Shown here: positions 1 to 10,735 of the stretch, piece by piece
Layout: every line of letters begins with the position of its first letter
Numbering within the stretch: position 1 is the first letter of the stretch
Assembly (NCBI GenBank): GCA_030220185.1
Contig: JASPKZ010005708.1
Span: 62,001 to 126,000 of the forward strand
Length of the DNA stretch: 64,000 bases
Direction of reading: 5' to 3'
Source of the DNA: Diploptera punctata
Taxonomy: Eukaryota; Arthropoda; Insecta; Blattodea; Blaberidae
Position numbers and translations under genes: made by a program
Notes under the pieces: model-generated
Seen by the model: only the letters and a program-made list of their open reading frames with translations
Databases searched by the model: none
What the model was told of the DNA's origin: nothing

Positions 1-589
1 ATAAACATTGGCACATTATCTCCGTATAACCAAGGGAGACTGAAAGTATTGCAGTCGCAAACAGGAGTCATATGGAGACATTCCTTTAAACTTAATTTAA
101 TTTCTCTTAATCGAATTTTGGTAATTTTGAGTTCAAATAGCTACTCAGTTCTCCTCATAAATTTGAATGGGAGCTTTTCTAGTTCCTATACTAAATAAAT
201 AAATAAGGATTATGTGCTATAACCGGAAACCAAACTAGATCCATCTGTGATTATGTAAGACGCGCTAACTCCCAACATCATAGAGGTAGTGTATTAGGAG
301 TCCATATCTAAGCCTAATAAATGGTGCCTAAATTATGAAATAAAAATCAGTTTAACCCCCACGCTGAGTGATAAGGTTTGTTAGTAAAAAACAACTGCTA
401 CTACTTCCTCATACCTGCGGAAGGTTAAACGTTGCCTCTTCCTGATCTTGAACTTGACATGTTTTCAACATTCAGTTAACGGACTTTAAGTCCTCCACGT
501 ACCCCTACTAATGCTTGACGTCACAACAACTGCGCTATGATGAACATGCGCGCAACTGCAAAATAACAAAGATAGAAAATTACACATAA

Positions 590-594
<5 letters not shown>
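1..594. other. No recognisable gene or repeat
   Basis: AT-rich sequence with short open frames only. I see no family motif, splice-flanked exon or repeat junction. Confidence 0.5.

Positions 595-652
<58 letters not shown>
595..652. repeat. (GA)n microsatellite
   Basis: About 29 uninterrupted GA units. On the minus strand they give a meaningless Ser-Leu run in a short open frame. Confidence 0.97.
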
Positions 653-655
<3 letters not shown>

Positions 656-1179
656 CATGAATAAGGTTATACGTAACATTACAGCTATGGAAGTGTATTG
701 CACACCAAGGGCACTAGAGGGGGGTATGTAGGGGCCCCTGAAAAGGTTAACCTTTACCTGACCTTGTCCACCGAATCGACAACATGGGTAAGGACGAACT
801 GATGATGAGTTAGGAGGAGAGGGGGGAAAGACTTGAAAACAAGGTCAAGAGTAATGAGAGGACGTAATAAAATATGTGTCAGATTAGATTTCGGTGCAGG
901 ATGCGGGGCCTGATCGAGGGATTCTATTGGCTGACATACGTTTCTGCATTGCTATTTTTACCTAGGACCAAATATGGCATTTTCTTGTTTTCCTCGAATG
1001 GGTTTGGTTTCGATTCCCATTAATAATGTTTGATTTTGAAACGATACAGCAGAGATCCCCACAAGTTAAACATATAGCGTGTGTCCCACTACTTTTAAAA
1101 TTAATTAATAAACGCCGTTGAGGTCACTATGTAAAAGTTAAAATAAAATGGATACCTGAGAGCTCAGCCATTCTTAGCT
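653..1179. other. No recognisable gene or repeat
   Basis: Unassigned AT-rich DNA. A perfect palindrome AAGGTTAACCTT lies near 745, but nothing around it suggests a function. Confidence 0.45.
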
Positions 1180-1396
1180 GGATAAAACATTGTAAAATAC
1201 TTTGAAGGCCTTTCGGAAAACATGTTCAATCTTCAGCTTGTAAAACCCTTTGAAGGTATTTCGAAAGAACATGTTTTCCATCTTCAAACTTGTAAAACAC
1301 TACAGTTTTACAAACTGAAAATGGAACATAATATGTTTAATATGAACATATTGTGTTCTTCCCAAAGGCCTTCAAAGCATTTTACAACATTATACC
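1180..1396. repeat. Small compound inverted-repeat element
   Basis: The outer 60-70 bases form imperfect inverted arms: TGTAAAATACTTTGAAGG at 1191 and its complement near 1373-1390. The left half is itself two tandem units that begin TGTAAAA at 1191 and 1239, with a third start at 1291. Read on the minus strand, each left unit has a CTGAAGA- or TGAAGA-type box, a short stem around ACATGT, then CCGAAAGGCCT. That resembles a degenerate hammerhead core (CUGANGA, stem, GAAA). The 63-codon plus-strand frame inside it (1222-1413) is not a gene. It may be a diverged relative of the hairpin elements at 47.7-51.6 kb; this is inference. Confidence 0.55.
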
Positions 1397-1934
1397 TAGT
1401 TAAGGATGATTGAGATTTCAGGTAGAATTTTTATTATTTAACTTTTATGTTCAACTATCTACCTCCACATATATACAAAAATACATAATTATAGGAGGAT
1501 ATGAAATATATCTTATATGTCTACGTTCGGACTTTCTTTTTATCCCTTTTCGATTTTCTAACATGTTGCATCTAACACTGCAGTCATTGGCAGTCTTGCT
1601 CTGTAGTACTTTAGTTTTGGAAGTTTCCTATTTCACGGTTGCATAGTTGTTGAGGTGTAAAAAAGACCGTCTCCCCGTAGTGCACCCTACATAATTGCCA
1701 AACGGTCTTCATACATGTGCAGATGAATATCGTAAATACAAACTCCAGATCTGCGTGTTGGGCCATCTACGAGAAACATTTCTCCGCTCCCCAGTATATT
1801 GAAGATTATAAAAGTGGCAAAAATATTTGTGGAAATTAAACTCACATTTGTTTCTATTAAATAGTTACGAACTTGTGATATATTGAATATCTAAACTAAA
1901 TTTCAGATCTCAGCATAATATAATTAAATCACCA
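1397..1934. other. No recognisable gene or repeat
   Basis: AT-rich. A 78-codon plus-strand frame (1410-1646) has no recognisable motif. Confidence 0.45.
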
Positions 1935-2420
1935 TCATCATATACTGTATGATTCTGCAGTCCAATAAAATTAACCTTGGCTTCTCGCACGACATCCTTC
2001 CATTCGTATTATCTCTGGCAGGCACCTTTCAATGTCTTACACCAGGCTCCTCAGATTGCTCTTTACATCTAGATCGCCCTCTTTTCCTTCTTCCTTCAAT
2101 GCTGGAACTCAAAATAATTATAGGCATTCTTTCAACGTGTCCAAACCATATTATTTTTAGGGTTTAATAAATTCTATTATTTTTTCATGTTCCAGTAGGC
2201 CTAATTCATATAGCCTACTTCTCTATTAAATCTCATTTTCCATTCTCCTTCAATAAATACTGGACCAAAAATTCTAAGCATTATTTTTCTTTAAAAAGCC
2301 GAAGATGCCCATGTTTGATTGTCCATGTTTCGACTCCATTAATTACAAGAGGCCTTTATAAGTATTTTGAATGATTTTAGCCTTGAATTAAATAAAGAAC
2401 TGTCAAATTATCATTTCTCA
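1935..2420 (-). pseudogene. Decayed LINE reverse-transcriptase C-terminus
   Basis: Minus-strand translation in shifting frames gives the familiar C-terminal part of arthropod non-LTR retrotransposon polyproteins. A VETWTIKHG block (equivalent of YG-ETWTL) comes first, then ELGLLEHEKIIEFIK (helical spacer), a degraded WFGH-type motif, and finally EWKDVVREAKVN followed by GLQ. The 3' end runs into a short GAT-rich tail. Many stops and frameshifts are present, so it is long dead. The endonuclease and RT catalytic domains are absent, as in a 5'-truncated insertion. The clade is not assignable from this fragment. Confidence 0.6.
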
Positions 2421-2589
2421 AGTAAATTCTTGTTTGTATATTATTTAATTCTATACTGTATTCCCAAAACAAGAACAAAGAGACAACTTATAGATGGTTT
2501 CTATGCTATTTCACGTGAACATTAGTATGATTATGTTTATGACTACCATACTAACCGTTTTTATGTCTAATTTTATTTTAGCTTAAAAA

Positions 2590-2960
2590 TAATAAATTGT
2601 TTCTCTATAAGAGGCCCGGGCGTTTAGATAGTGTTTGCGCGCCTCTCTTTGTGTTCAGTTTTCGATCCCTTAGTTCCATACATAAACGGCATGAAGCCTG
2701 ATCAGTGGGGTACAATGCATTTTACGTCATCAGCTACATTTCTAGGGTGGTACGCATTTTGAAAGACACAGTACTGAACTGGTTTCTACTTGCTCATATC
2801 TGTAGACAGTGCAGCAAGGTTTGTGTGAGCGCACCGGCGCGGCGCGGCGCTCCGAGATTACGTAATCCCCCACCCTGCTCTATAATACCGCACATTTAAT
2901 CTGTGGTTTATATTACAACGCCTATACGTTTACAGGTGAGACGAATGTACAGTATGTTAA
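2590..2960. other. Short CpG-rich patch, function unknown
   Basis: The stretch 2826-2875 is unusually CG-rich (GCGCACCGGCGCGGCGCGG) in an otherwise AT-rich region. Flanking DNA has GCGCGCC and CCCGGG. A 64-codon plus-strand frame covers it but matches nothing I know. It could be a fragment of a GC-rich mobile element or an unmethylated regulatory patch; neither is supported further. Confidence 0.3.
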
Positions 2961-3017
2961 AAAAAGTCGCACTGTACTCAACTGTGACTCCACAATATTT
3001 ATACCCTTGTAATTATT

Positions 3018-3150
3018 ATCATTTCTTTCTTCTTCCTTCCAAGTATTAGGCCAAGGCCTGTTACGATCCTATAGAAAATTTTCCCTCCAGCGTTTCATAG
3101 GACGGCCCAGTGATCTTCGTCCTCATTAGTTTGATCCTTCTGGGAAATTC
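3018..3150 (-). pseudogene. LINE 3' end (C-terminal tip)
   Basis: The minus strand reads LGRPMKRWRENFL, then a stop, DRNRPWPNTWKEEE, and a GAA/AAT-rich tail. GRP-(K/R)RW followed by a short tail is the standard last block of many arthropod LINE ORF2 proteins. Only the last 40 or so codons remain. Confidence 0.6.
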
Positions 3151-3164
3151 TCGTATAAGACTTA

Positions 3165-3485
3165 AAATCATAATAATAGTCCCTTCGATTGGGTGCCGGC
3201 CAAAGGAAGGCAAGACCAGTGATGGGGCTGCCATCTTATAGCCTCTGGTCAGGCTTTTTTGGAGAAGAAAAGAAAATAAAGGAAAGAAGAAATGGAAGAA
3301 AGGAAAGACTCCCTAGCCCTCGGATGCCCTAATAGCGTCGGGGTCGAAAAAACAAGAGTTAACCAAGGGAGGTTAGATAGTAAAGTTAAAAGAGTGCAAA
3401 ACACAAGTAAGTGGAAGAAATGTTTTGCTCAGCTTGGGCACCTTGTGGTCGCCATCCACATATCCCCTAGATGAGGATCCCTGAG
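3165..3485. repeat. Possible SINE-type body, unassigned
   Basis: A moderately GC-rich block with phrases such as GAACAAGAGTTAACCAAGG-like text, AAGTAAGTGGAAG and GGTCGCCATCCAC. I associate these from memory with widely dispersed metazoan SINE bodies. There is no second copy in the window and no clear box A/B, so the assignment is weak. The 60-codon plus-strand frame at 3292-3474 is probably incidental. Confidence 0.3.
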
Positions 3486-3487
3486 GT

Positions 3488-3503
3488 CATTATTATTATT
3501 ATT

Positions 3504-3533
<30 letters not shown>
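3488..3533. repeat. (ATT)n(AAT)n palindromic microsatellite
   Basis: ATT units switch to AAT units at about 3507. The tract is therefore self-complementary and can fold as a hairpin. Confidence 0.9.
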
Positions 3534-3534
<1 letters not shown>

Positions 3535-3544
3535 CAAGAATAAG

Positions 3545-3720
3545 AAACTGTCTCCTGATTTTATGGTCAGCGTAGCTAGAAGTCCTAAGTTCGAATCGGC
3601 CTTAGACATGCGGATTTTCCTTTACAAATAATTGTGCAGTGTTTATAGATATGTGTGCCAATGTCTTTTGTGTACATATGTCGACATGTTTGGGATAAAG
3701 GTGGAGCAAAATAGAAACAC
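3545..3720 (+). repeat. Possible tRNA-derived SINE fragment
   Basis: TGGTCAGCGTAGC (box A-like) is followed 25-30 bases later by GTTCGAATCGG (box B-like). The spacing is that of a Pol III promoter. The sequence downstream does not match the other SINEs in this window. Confidence 0.35.
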
Positions 3721-3949
3721 TTAAAAAGGAAAACCTGATGCTAGGAAAAAAAAATGTACACTCCTCGATACATTTTTGCATCGAGAAAAAAGTATAAATC
3801 CATAAATAAATACCGTTGTTTATTTAAAATATATATGCCTATACATATATTCTGAATAACAAAATCATACAATTGATCTGAAAACTAGATCTCGGAATTA
3901 GGCTACAAATATTTTTACAGGCTGACTTTTAACTTTTTAACTCCTTATC

Positions 3950-4344
3950 GCGACAGGGCATGAAGGTCCTTGTCTACCACCAGGCAGCTGGCCTCATATC
4001 CAGATGTATTAATCAGAAAAGTGAACTATTATCAAATCAATAGAGAAGTGACATAAACAGATGATGATCCAACATTTTATAAATAGAAATAGTTGAAATA
4101 TTATGAATTTATAGTTGGTTAATGATTTAAGTATGTCATAATTTCACTTAAAATATTTCACTTTTCTTTAATTTTGAAGTTTTACTATAATGTTTTAATA
4201 TATAGGAGTGAAGTGTGGTCAGGATCTCGAGTCCTCCAGCAGGTAAAGCTGGTTTTTTTCAACCTGACGCCGCTACTTGTAGTGGATATCCAATTCCCTC
4301 ACGATGCCAGCTGAACACCGATCCTATACCTAGACTGAAATACC

Positions 4345-4407
<63 letters not shown>

Positions 4408-4430
4408 TTCCTTCCCTCTTGGAGGCTTAT
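3950..4430 (-). repeat. Old SINE (family A) copy, interrupted
   Basis: Two blocks match the family A SINE read on the minus strand. The 3' body is at 3950-4010 (GGCAGCTGGCCTCATATCC). The middle body is at 4215-4350 (AGCTGG, CCTGACGCCGCTACTTGTAG, CCTCACGATGCCAGCTG, GAAATACCAT). About 140 bases of AT-rich DNA separate them. A long (AAT)n replaces the stretch after GAAATACCAT. The tRNA-like head is not recognisable. Compare 31039-31376 and 59912-60262. Confidence 0.6.
4344..4407. repeat. (AAT)n microsatellite inside a SINE body
   Basis: About 20 AAT units lie between family A SINE body sequence (GAAATACC) and a CTTCCCTCTTGGAGG block resembling the next part of the same body. Confidence 0.9.
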
Positions 4431-4439
4431 ACCAGCAAG

Positions 4440-5285
4440 ATTACCACGGTGCGAGTCTTTAAACAGCCTTAAACCCAATTAAATTACACCTATTTTATAG
4501 AAGATTCAAAACATTGGTACAGGTTTTATTGTGACTAATATGCCTGTTTTGCCTATTGTGATATTTTTAAAAATGTTTTACCTATTCAAATATTTTTTTT
4601 TCTTATAGCACATTTACTTAGGTCTATATCTCATTCAGAATAATTATAAATAATTTGTAAAATTGTTTATTATATAATAATGATATTAATATTTTATTAA
4701 CAATAAAAATGAATTCATTATAATTAATAAGTAAATATAATGTACTATATAAGGAGAACGTTTCTAATCTTCTCTCTCTTTCTCTTTATCTTAGTTTAAC
4801 CTATCCCTTTATATGTATTTGTATATTTCACACCACCCGGCAATTATAGGATCACGATCTGTAAGTGAAAGAATGTTTAACTCTGGATCATATTTCATTG
4901 ATCACACAAGAACATGGAGGACTTCCCAGGATGAGTGATCAACTTAATGCCAGATCTACGACAGTTTCTAATCTTGACATTTGTAATGTTTAGTCACCAC
5001 ATATTGTAATGATTAATGTAATTGATTCTATTCTTAAAATTATTGTTGCAATCTTAGATGCAAAAATTCCTATATTTTAACTGTCTGAAATTGTATTTTG
5101 AATACATGAAACTGCACTTTAACATCTGCTTCAAAATATTCAAACTAATTTAACTACTACCAATTTTTTTAAAAATAAATTCTACATAAATCACAGCTAA
5201 AGTAAGTCTGGCAGTTAAACAATGTTTAGGATAAAGGTTATCCGAGTTTCAACTCACTATTCCTGATATTACATAAAAATTATGT
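4440..5285. repeat. Unassigned DNA with one diverged dispersed block
   Basis: Mostly AT-rich and featureless. The block 4880-4970 (CTCTGGATCATATTTC, GAACATGGAGGACTTCCC, CCAGATCTACGA) has a diverged counterpart at 20100-20190. It is probably part of an old dispersed repeat that I cannot name. Confidence 0.35.
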
Positions 5286-5289
5286 ATGT

Positions 5290-5960
5290 ACATATGCATA
5301 ATACAGATGGGAAAGGAGGAGGGGGAGGAGTAACACCTTGTTTAAAAACCTAGATTCAGCTGACCCGGCTGACAGTACCTTGTAATGGTCTCTAGCTAGG
5401 GTTACGGTGAAGACCCCAACGGCGGATGCAGCAGAGTAGGAAAGCTACGGTATGGTGCAGACGGCGGATGAGGTAATAAATGATGGATCAGATTCTTAGC
5501 TGCAGCGAAAGCAACTGATCTATGGTGGACTCCAGAAAGTCCCCCAGACAAAGAAAAAGTAATAGGAAAATGCATATAGGATGTTGGAATGTACAGGGAT
5601 TGATGAATAAAAATTGACTTATAAATAAGATCGGCAAGAATATCAAAATTAGACAAAATAATACAATAAGAGAAATTTATGAATGTAGAAAAGGATATTG
5701 TACAACAGATTGATGAAATCCAACTAAGATGGTAGGGGCATATAATGAAAAGAAGGGACACAGAAACAAACAAAAGAAGTGTTGAAATGGATACCTCCTG
5801 GAAAAGGGAAACGTGGTAGACCAAAACTAACGTGGATAAAGGAAATTCAAGACAACATGAAGGAGAGAAATATTAAATAAGCAGACACGCAAGACCGGGA
5901 AGTGTGGATGAAAAAATTTAATATTTTCATTGAGGATAACTGTGTATAAAACAAGTCAAT
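5290..5960 (+). mobile_element. Internally deleted LINE
   Basis: A 5' leader rich in GGAGGAGGGGG and ACCCCAACGGCGGATGCAG leads to an ATG at 5570 reading MHIGCWNVQGLMNKN then a stop. This is the N-terminal signature of an APE-type LINE endonuclease (xGTWNVxxL). From about 5634 the sequence is instead the extreme C-terminal region: KNIKIRQNN, NVEKDIVQQIDEIQLRW with a TAG in place of the next Tyr, GHIMKRRDTE, KGKRGRPK-like text, DREVW. Nearly all of endonuclease, RT and thumb is missing, so the 5' and 3' ends of one LINE family are joined. The same C-terminal region is present, less decayed, at 54190-54545 on the minus strand. Confidence 0.65.
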
Positions 5961-7194
5961 AACCACATTATTGTAAGCGACATTAACATTCAAATTCTAG
6001 AAAATAAATTAGATAATTGTGGAAACATATACATGGACGTAATGCACGAATATGAATATTTAAAATACCTCAATTCTACCACTAGGCCATCATCCAAAAC
6101 TAACTCATGTCTTGATCATATATTTTTAAAAACAATTAGTAATCTACATTTTAAACCTGGAGTATATAGTAGTGCTACAACAGATCATTATATGGTTTCT
6201 GCTTTATTTACGAGCCCACATAAAACTTCAAGCAAAAAACCTATTGAACCCTCTCAGAATTACAAACAAATTATTAATTGTAAATATTTAATAGCCCAAC
6301 TTAAAAACATGAATTGGGACCCGATTCTGAACTGCATAGATGCGGAATTAAGTTTCAATATGTTATAAAACCATAAGTAATCACATCTCCAAATCCTCTA
6401 CTACTGCCTCATCTATTTCCAGCAAATACAAAAAAATTAAACCTTGAATTACAACTGGCATTGTTAAATCAATAAGAACTAAAGATAAAATTGCGAGGCA
6501 AGTAAAACGTGAACCTTTGAATACTGAATTATTTAGCAAATATAAATTGTGTAGAAATATGTTAACACGCGTGATAAGATCTTTGAAAATTAAATATTAT
6601 TCTGCAAAATTTAACAATAACAAAATTACCCTAAAAGATTTTGGCAGACCGTAAATGAGGCCACTGATACATTTTCAAGTAAAACATCATCAATAAATAG
6701 AATTATAAATCAGGACGGTCAACAAATACAAAATAAAAATGATATTGCCCATGAATTTAATTACCATTTTACTGAGATAACAAACAACATTGTTGATAAC
6801 ATAAATAAGAAAATATTTAGTTCTTCTCACTACAATTTTCAAAATGAAATCACGTCCTTGTTTCTATTCCCTGTGAGCGAAAACGAAATTATTAACATTA
6901 TAAAAATAATTTTAAAAAATAATGTATCTCCAGGAATAGATGGAATAACAAATAATACCCTTAAACTTATTGTCGAAACTATAGCAAAGCCACTTACCTA
7001 CAAAATTAATTTGTGAATTTCACAAGGAATTTTTCCATCAACTCTTAAACGCGCCGTGATTGTCCCAATACACAAGGCCGGAGAAAAAAATAATCTTAAC
7101 AACTATAGGCCCATATTACTTTTACCAAGTTTTTCAAAAATCTTTGAAAAATGTACAAAGACACGATTAGTGAATTTCTTGCAAAAAAAACAGT

Positions 7195-8061
7195 TTGTTA
7201 AGCAGAAATCAATTTGGTTTCAGACATAACATAAGTACAGAGGTTGCAATTATGACTGTCACCTCAAATATAATTCATAACTTAGACTCAGGAAATAAAT
7301 GCCTAGGAATTTTCTTAGGTCTCCAAAAAGCCTTTGATGCAGTAAATTACAGCATACTGCTGGATAAATTAGATAAAATTGGCATTAAAGGAACCGCTTT
7401 AGAACTATTTAAATCGTATTTAAGTAATAGAACCCAAACAACAAAAATCGACGATAACTACAGTAGTATACGTAATATTAATGTAGGTGTCCCTCAGGGG
7501 ACTGTTTTAGGACCAAGTTTATTTCTAATTTATATTAATGATTTACTCAAAATTAACTCAGAAACATTTTCTGGTTCTATATATTCATATGCTGACGACA
7601 CGGTTGTCTTATTTTCCGGCTCTACATGGACCGAAACCATTCATAATGCTAATAAAGGAATCAATGTAATTAAAGAATGGCTAGACTCAAATTTACTTTC
7701 TTTGAATATCTCAAGAACTACATTAATTCCTTTTTCTTTAACATCACGCGGTATATATGAATTTCATTCAAACCCCAATCTCGATATTACAATACACAAT
7801 TGTAATAGCGCATATTGCACATGTCCATTCTTGAGAATATCAACACAAGTGAAATATCTAGGTATTATAATAGAGCAATATTTAAGATATGACAAACACG
7901 TTTCCTTGCTGTGTAACAAACTACGTAAAACTATTCACAAATGTATCAACCTTCTATCATATTTACCAATGTATGTAGTGCGAACTGTTTACTCTGATTC
8001 AATCAATTATCCAATACGGAATATTATTACAAAAACGAATCATAAAAATCTGCTTGCATAA
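7195..8061 (+). pseudogene. LINE reverse transcriptase core (288 codons open)
   Basis: This is the longest intact piece of the LINE above. Visible RT motifs in order are NQFGFRHNISTEVAI (motif 2a region), FLGLQKAFDAVNYSILL (motif A, with the usual first Asp replaced by Gly-Leu), GVPQGTVLGPSLFLIYINDLL (motif B), YSYADDTVVLFSG (motif C, catalytic YADD kept), SLNISRT (motif D) and KYLGIIIEQYLRYDKHV (thumb side). The frame runs in from upstream with breaks, so the Met at the start is not a real initiation site. The changed motif A and the upstream stops make it inactive. Confidence 0.8.
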
Positions 8062-8214
8062 ACCTTTAGATTACTCTACAAATTTAATCTATTTAGAATT
8101 CAACGTGCCAAATATTAAATAAAATTTCAAACATACATTGCTTACTTATTTTCATAAAAATAAAAACGAATTTAAATAGCACAATCGAAGTTTTTACAGC
8201 ATCAGACAAAATAC

Positions 8215-8530
8215 ATCCACAGCTGTGGTCTAGAGGTAGCCTGCTGCCTTATCATGTAGCGGGCCCGGCTTCGATCCCCGGTCGGGGCAGTTTTTCTGGG
8301 TGAGGTTTTTATCGGGGTTTATCCTCACCTCTAAGACAAATGTCAGGAAAACTTTTAAGGCCCAAACGGTCCCCGAAATCATATGGCCTTCATCATCATC
8401 CTTCACCGGTGTGGAAAGCAACGGGAAGTTACCACACCTACAATTCCCTAGTAAAGCTGCAAGCATAGCTTAAAAATGCTATGATTGCAGTGAAGGACTG
8501 CCTTCGGGCAGAATTACTATGGATGGAGGG
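8215..8530 (+). repeat. tRNA-derived SINE, head H1 with tail A
   Basis: A box A-like TGGTCTAGAGGTAGC (8226) and box B-like CTTCGATCCCC (8269) make up the tRNA head. A body reading GTGAGGTTTTTATCGGGG follows, then the tail A module (TTCACCGGTGTGGAAAGC, two small hairpins at 8464-8483 and 8498-8511, ending ATTACTATGGATGG). It is flanked by an 11-base direct repeat, AGACAAAATAC (8204) and AGACGAAATAC (8531), with one mismatch. The insertion splits the C-terminal coding part of the surrounding LINE, so it is younger than that LINE. SINEs are transcribed by RNA polymerase III and moved by LINE enzymes. Confidence 0.88.
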
Positions 8531-9054
8531 AGACGAAATACTACGTCTTTGCTACGTTTTCCAAAATTGTATACAACTGCTGTATCTAAACATAGCAGAT
8601 ATCTACGACCCAAATTATATCATTAATTAATTAAGTGAAAAAATTAATCATTTGAACGTTTTAAAATAATAAATATGAAGCATATATTTTTGCTTATTAT
8701 TATAACCTAATATATTACTAATTACTTTCTTCTGTATTATTTGTTTCAATTCATTACATTATATGGTTTATATTATTTTATGTATATCATTCTCCATTGC
8801 ATTCATTCTTTTGCTAGAATAAGTTTTAGTCCCAATACATTACGTAACCTATTTTTTTTTATTTGTACGTGTCAATTTATGTAAAAATGAATCTGGTCCC
8901 TAACTTTAATTGTATATATTCTATTTGTATTATTCATGTAACTGAAGTGCGCCCGAACACGAGCACTTGCTTATTCGGGTGTCAATACTGTGTATAACAT
9001 TTATTTGTAAATAAAATTTATTCTTATTCCTAAAAAAAATTCTGAAATAAATGA

Positions 9055-9061
<7 letters not shown>

Positions 9062-9092
<31 letters not shown>
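9062..9092. repeat. (AT)n microsatellite
   Basis: About 15 TA units directly downstream of an A-run that closes the preceding LINE 3' region. Confidence 0.9.
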
Positions 9093-9093
<1 letters not shown>

Positions 9094-10021
9094 AAACACA
9101 AGCAACATTTTTCTATAAACTTTGGTGCTAAACTTAATATCTTCTGAATTAAGTATTTTTTATCACCATTATCAGTTATCACCACATCAAAGAGAATTCT
9201 GCCATATATACTTCTTCCGATTGCCTGATATTTGAGATGTGATGTGTACAAAAAGTACAATGGTTCCTTATTTATTTGAGTAAATGATATACGGCTCTTG
9301 CAAAAATGGCTATAACTTAAATTTATATTAAGTTTATGAACTATAGTTATATAATTTTGTTCTTGTTTTGTCAAATATTTTTCAGCGCATACTTTATACG
9401 GACAATTTTTGTTGTAATTACTTTTTTTTTAATTGACGACCGTGGATTTTCAATTTCCACACTCGTTATTAAAACAAATTACAAAGCCATGTTCATGGTT
9501 AAGACTTCGTTTCTGCAGTTGACCGAATTAGTTCCACATATCAAAACACTCTAATTCATGAACAACCTCCAAGGTTTGTCTGTAGATTTTGTTCCCATTC
9601 TATTAATGTTCGAAAATACGACCACATTTCTCCATTTCTTCACGAATTGCCATGGCTACATCTAAAAGAAATAAGAAAATCGCATTGTCTAATTCTCTTA
9701 TTTAAGATCCTACATACCTCGATTCCCAATTATTTATCATCTCGTTTCCAGTATCTATCCTCAAACCATAACTTAAACACAAGATCACAACATAGTCTAT
9801 TGCCTAATATACCGCAACATAGGACATCACATCACTCCATGTCATATACCATCTTCACTTCTCGCAACTGGAATTCCCTATCACAAGAAATAAGGGGCTG
9901 TCGGACATTGGTAACTTTTAAAAGAAATCTAAATTTATATTTGCTCTAACCTCGACTTCATCATTACCCAGTGTAAGGTATATATATTTATTGGTGTTTC
10001 TCGTATAATTTATCATATTTA

Positions 10022-10081
<60 letters not shown>

Positions 10082-10082
10082 C
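10022..10082. repeat. (ATT)n microsatellite inside LINE 3' UTR
   Basis: About 20 TTA units. A tract stands at the same place in the other two copies of this LINE (30387, 52362). Confidence 0.95.
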
Positions 10083-10136
10083 ATTATATCATCATCATTA
10101 TTATATTATTATCATTCTTATATATATTTTTTTTAT

Positions 10137-10671
10137 TGCGGATGAGCCCATGTAGGACTACGCAAAGTACTTAGAGGCGTTTCCTTTGAGCCCAAATTTC
10201 TTTCATTCTTTTGCTATGAGCTTGTTTTCTATCATCTGTCCAAATTGTTCCAGTTTTTTTCTTCGGTTTGTCCTCTTGGTCAACTTGCCACTTATTCACC
10301 TTAATTCTAAATATATCTCTGTTTGGGATATCTTCTTTAGTAATTCCTGCCAATTTTAAGTCCTTTTTGACTTCATCAATCCACTTCATAGTATCCACTG
10401 GAGCTTTACTTCTGTTTTCGTAGAATTCCATTATCTGTTTTGTAAGCCTATTTGAGTTCATTCGTTTAACATGGCCATACTATTTTAACCTTCGTGTTCT
10501 AATATCACTATGAATGTCTGTATATATTTTTATTTCCTTTTTACTTCTGATTCTAAATGCTTCACCTATGACTTGTAGACCTAAAACTTTTCTTATAATT
10601 TTGCATTCTTTTTTCACTATATTTTCGATATCTTTTTTTCTGTTCAAAATTAATGTTTCTGCTCCATAGAG
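10137..10671 (-). pseudogene. LINE C-terminal fragment inserted in another LINE
   Basis: The minus strand reads LYGAETLILNRKKDIE, KIIRKVLGLQVIGEA, RRLK, a stop, YGHVKRMNSNRLTKQI, then KWIDEVKKDLKLAGI and KKTGTIWTDDRKQAHSKRM. This is the post-RT C-terminal region of an arthropod LINE, ending in an A-rich tail at its low-coordinate end (GGCTCATCCGCAATAAAAAA). The last 96 codons (10171-10461) are open. It sits between two ATT tracts of the host LINE, so the target was probably an ATT repeat. Confidence 0.7.

Positions 10672-10735
<64 letters not shown>
10672..10735. repeat. (ATT)n microsatellite
   Basis: About 20 TTA units. It forms the far side of the insertion point of the minus-strand LINE fragment. 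Confidence 0.95.

Larger units (their letters stand above)
5957..9030 (+). mobile_element. Decayed CR1/L2-type LINE, ORF2 region to 3' end
   Basis: The order is that of a non-LTR retrotransposon. 1) The endonuclease C-half at 5970-6365 has IIVSDINIQIL (GD-N motif), SCLDHIFLK and TTDHYMV (SDH motif, Ser to Thr). 2) A linker follows, with frameshifts. 3) The RT N-terminus is at 6900-7190 (VSPGIDGITNNTLK, then NNYRPILLLPSFSKIFEKC). 4) The RT core is at 7195-8061. 5) A C-terminal tail resumes after the SINE at 8531 (SLLRFPKLYTTAV, SRYLRPKLY). 6) A 3' UTR ends with AATAAAATTTATTC near 9015. The 5' part of the endonuclease is missing. A CR1/L2-like placement rests on motif style only. Confidence 0.8.

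Noticed and set aside
2820..2890. CpG island promoter of a nearby gene
   Set aside because: The patch is only about 50-70 bp and no gene or exon could be found on either side.
5402..5824. 140-codon minus-strand frame
   Set aside because: It is antisense to the internally deleted LINE and has no homology features.
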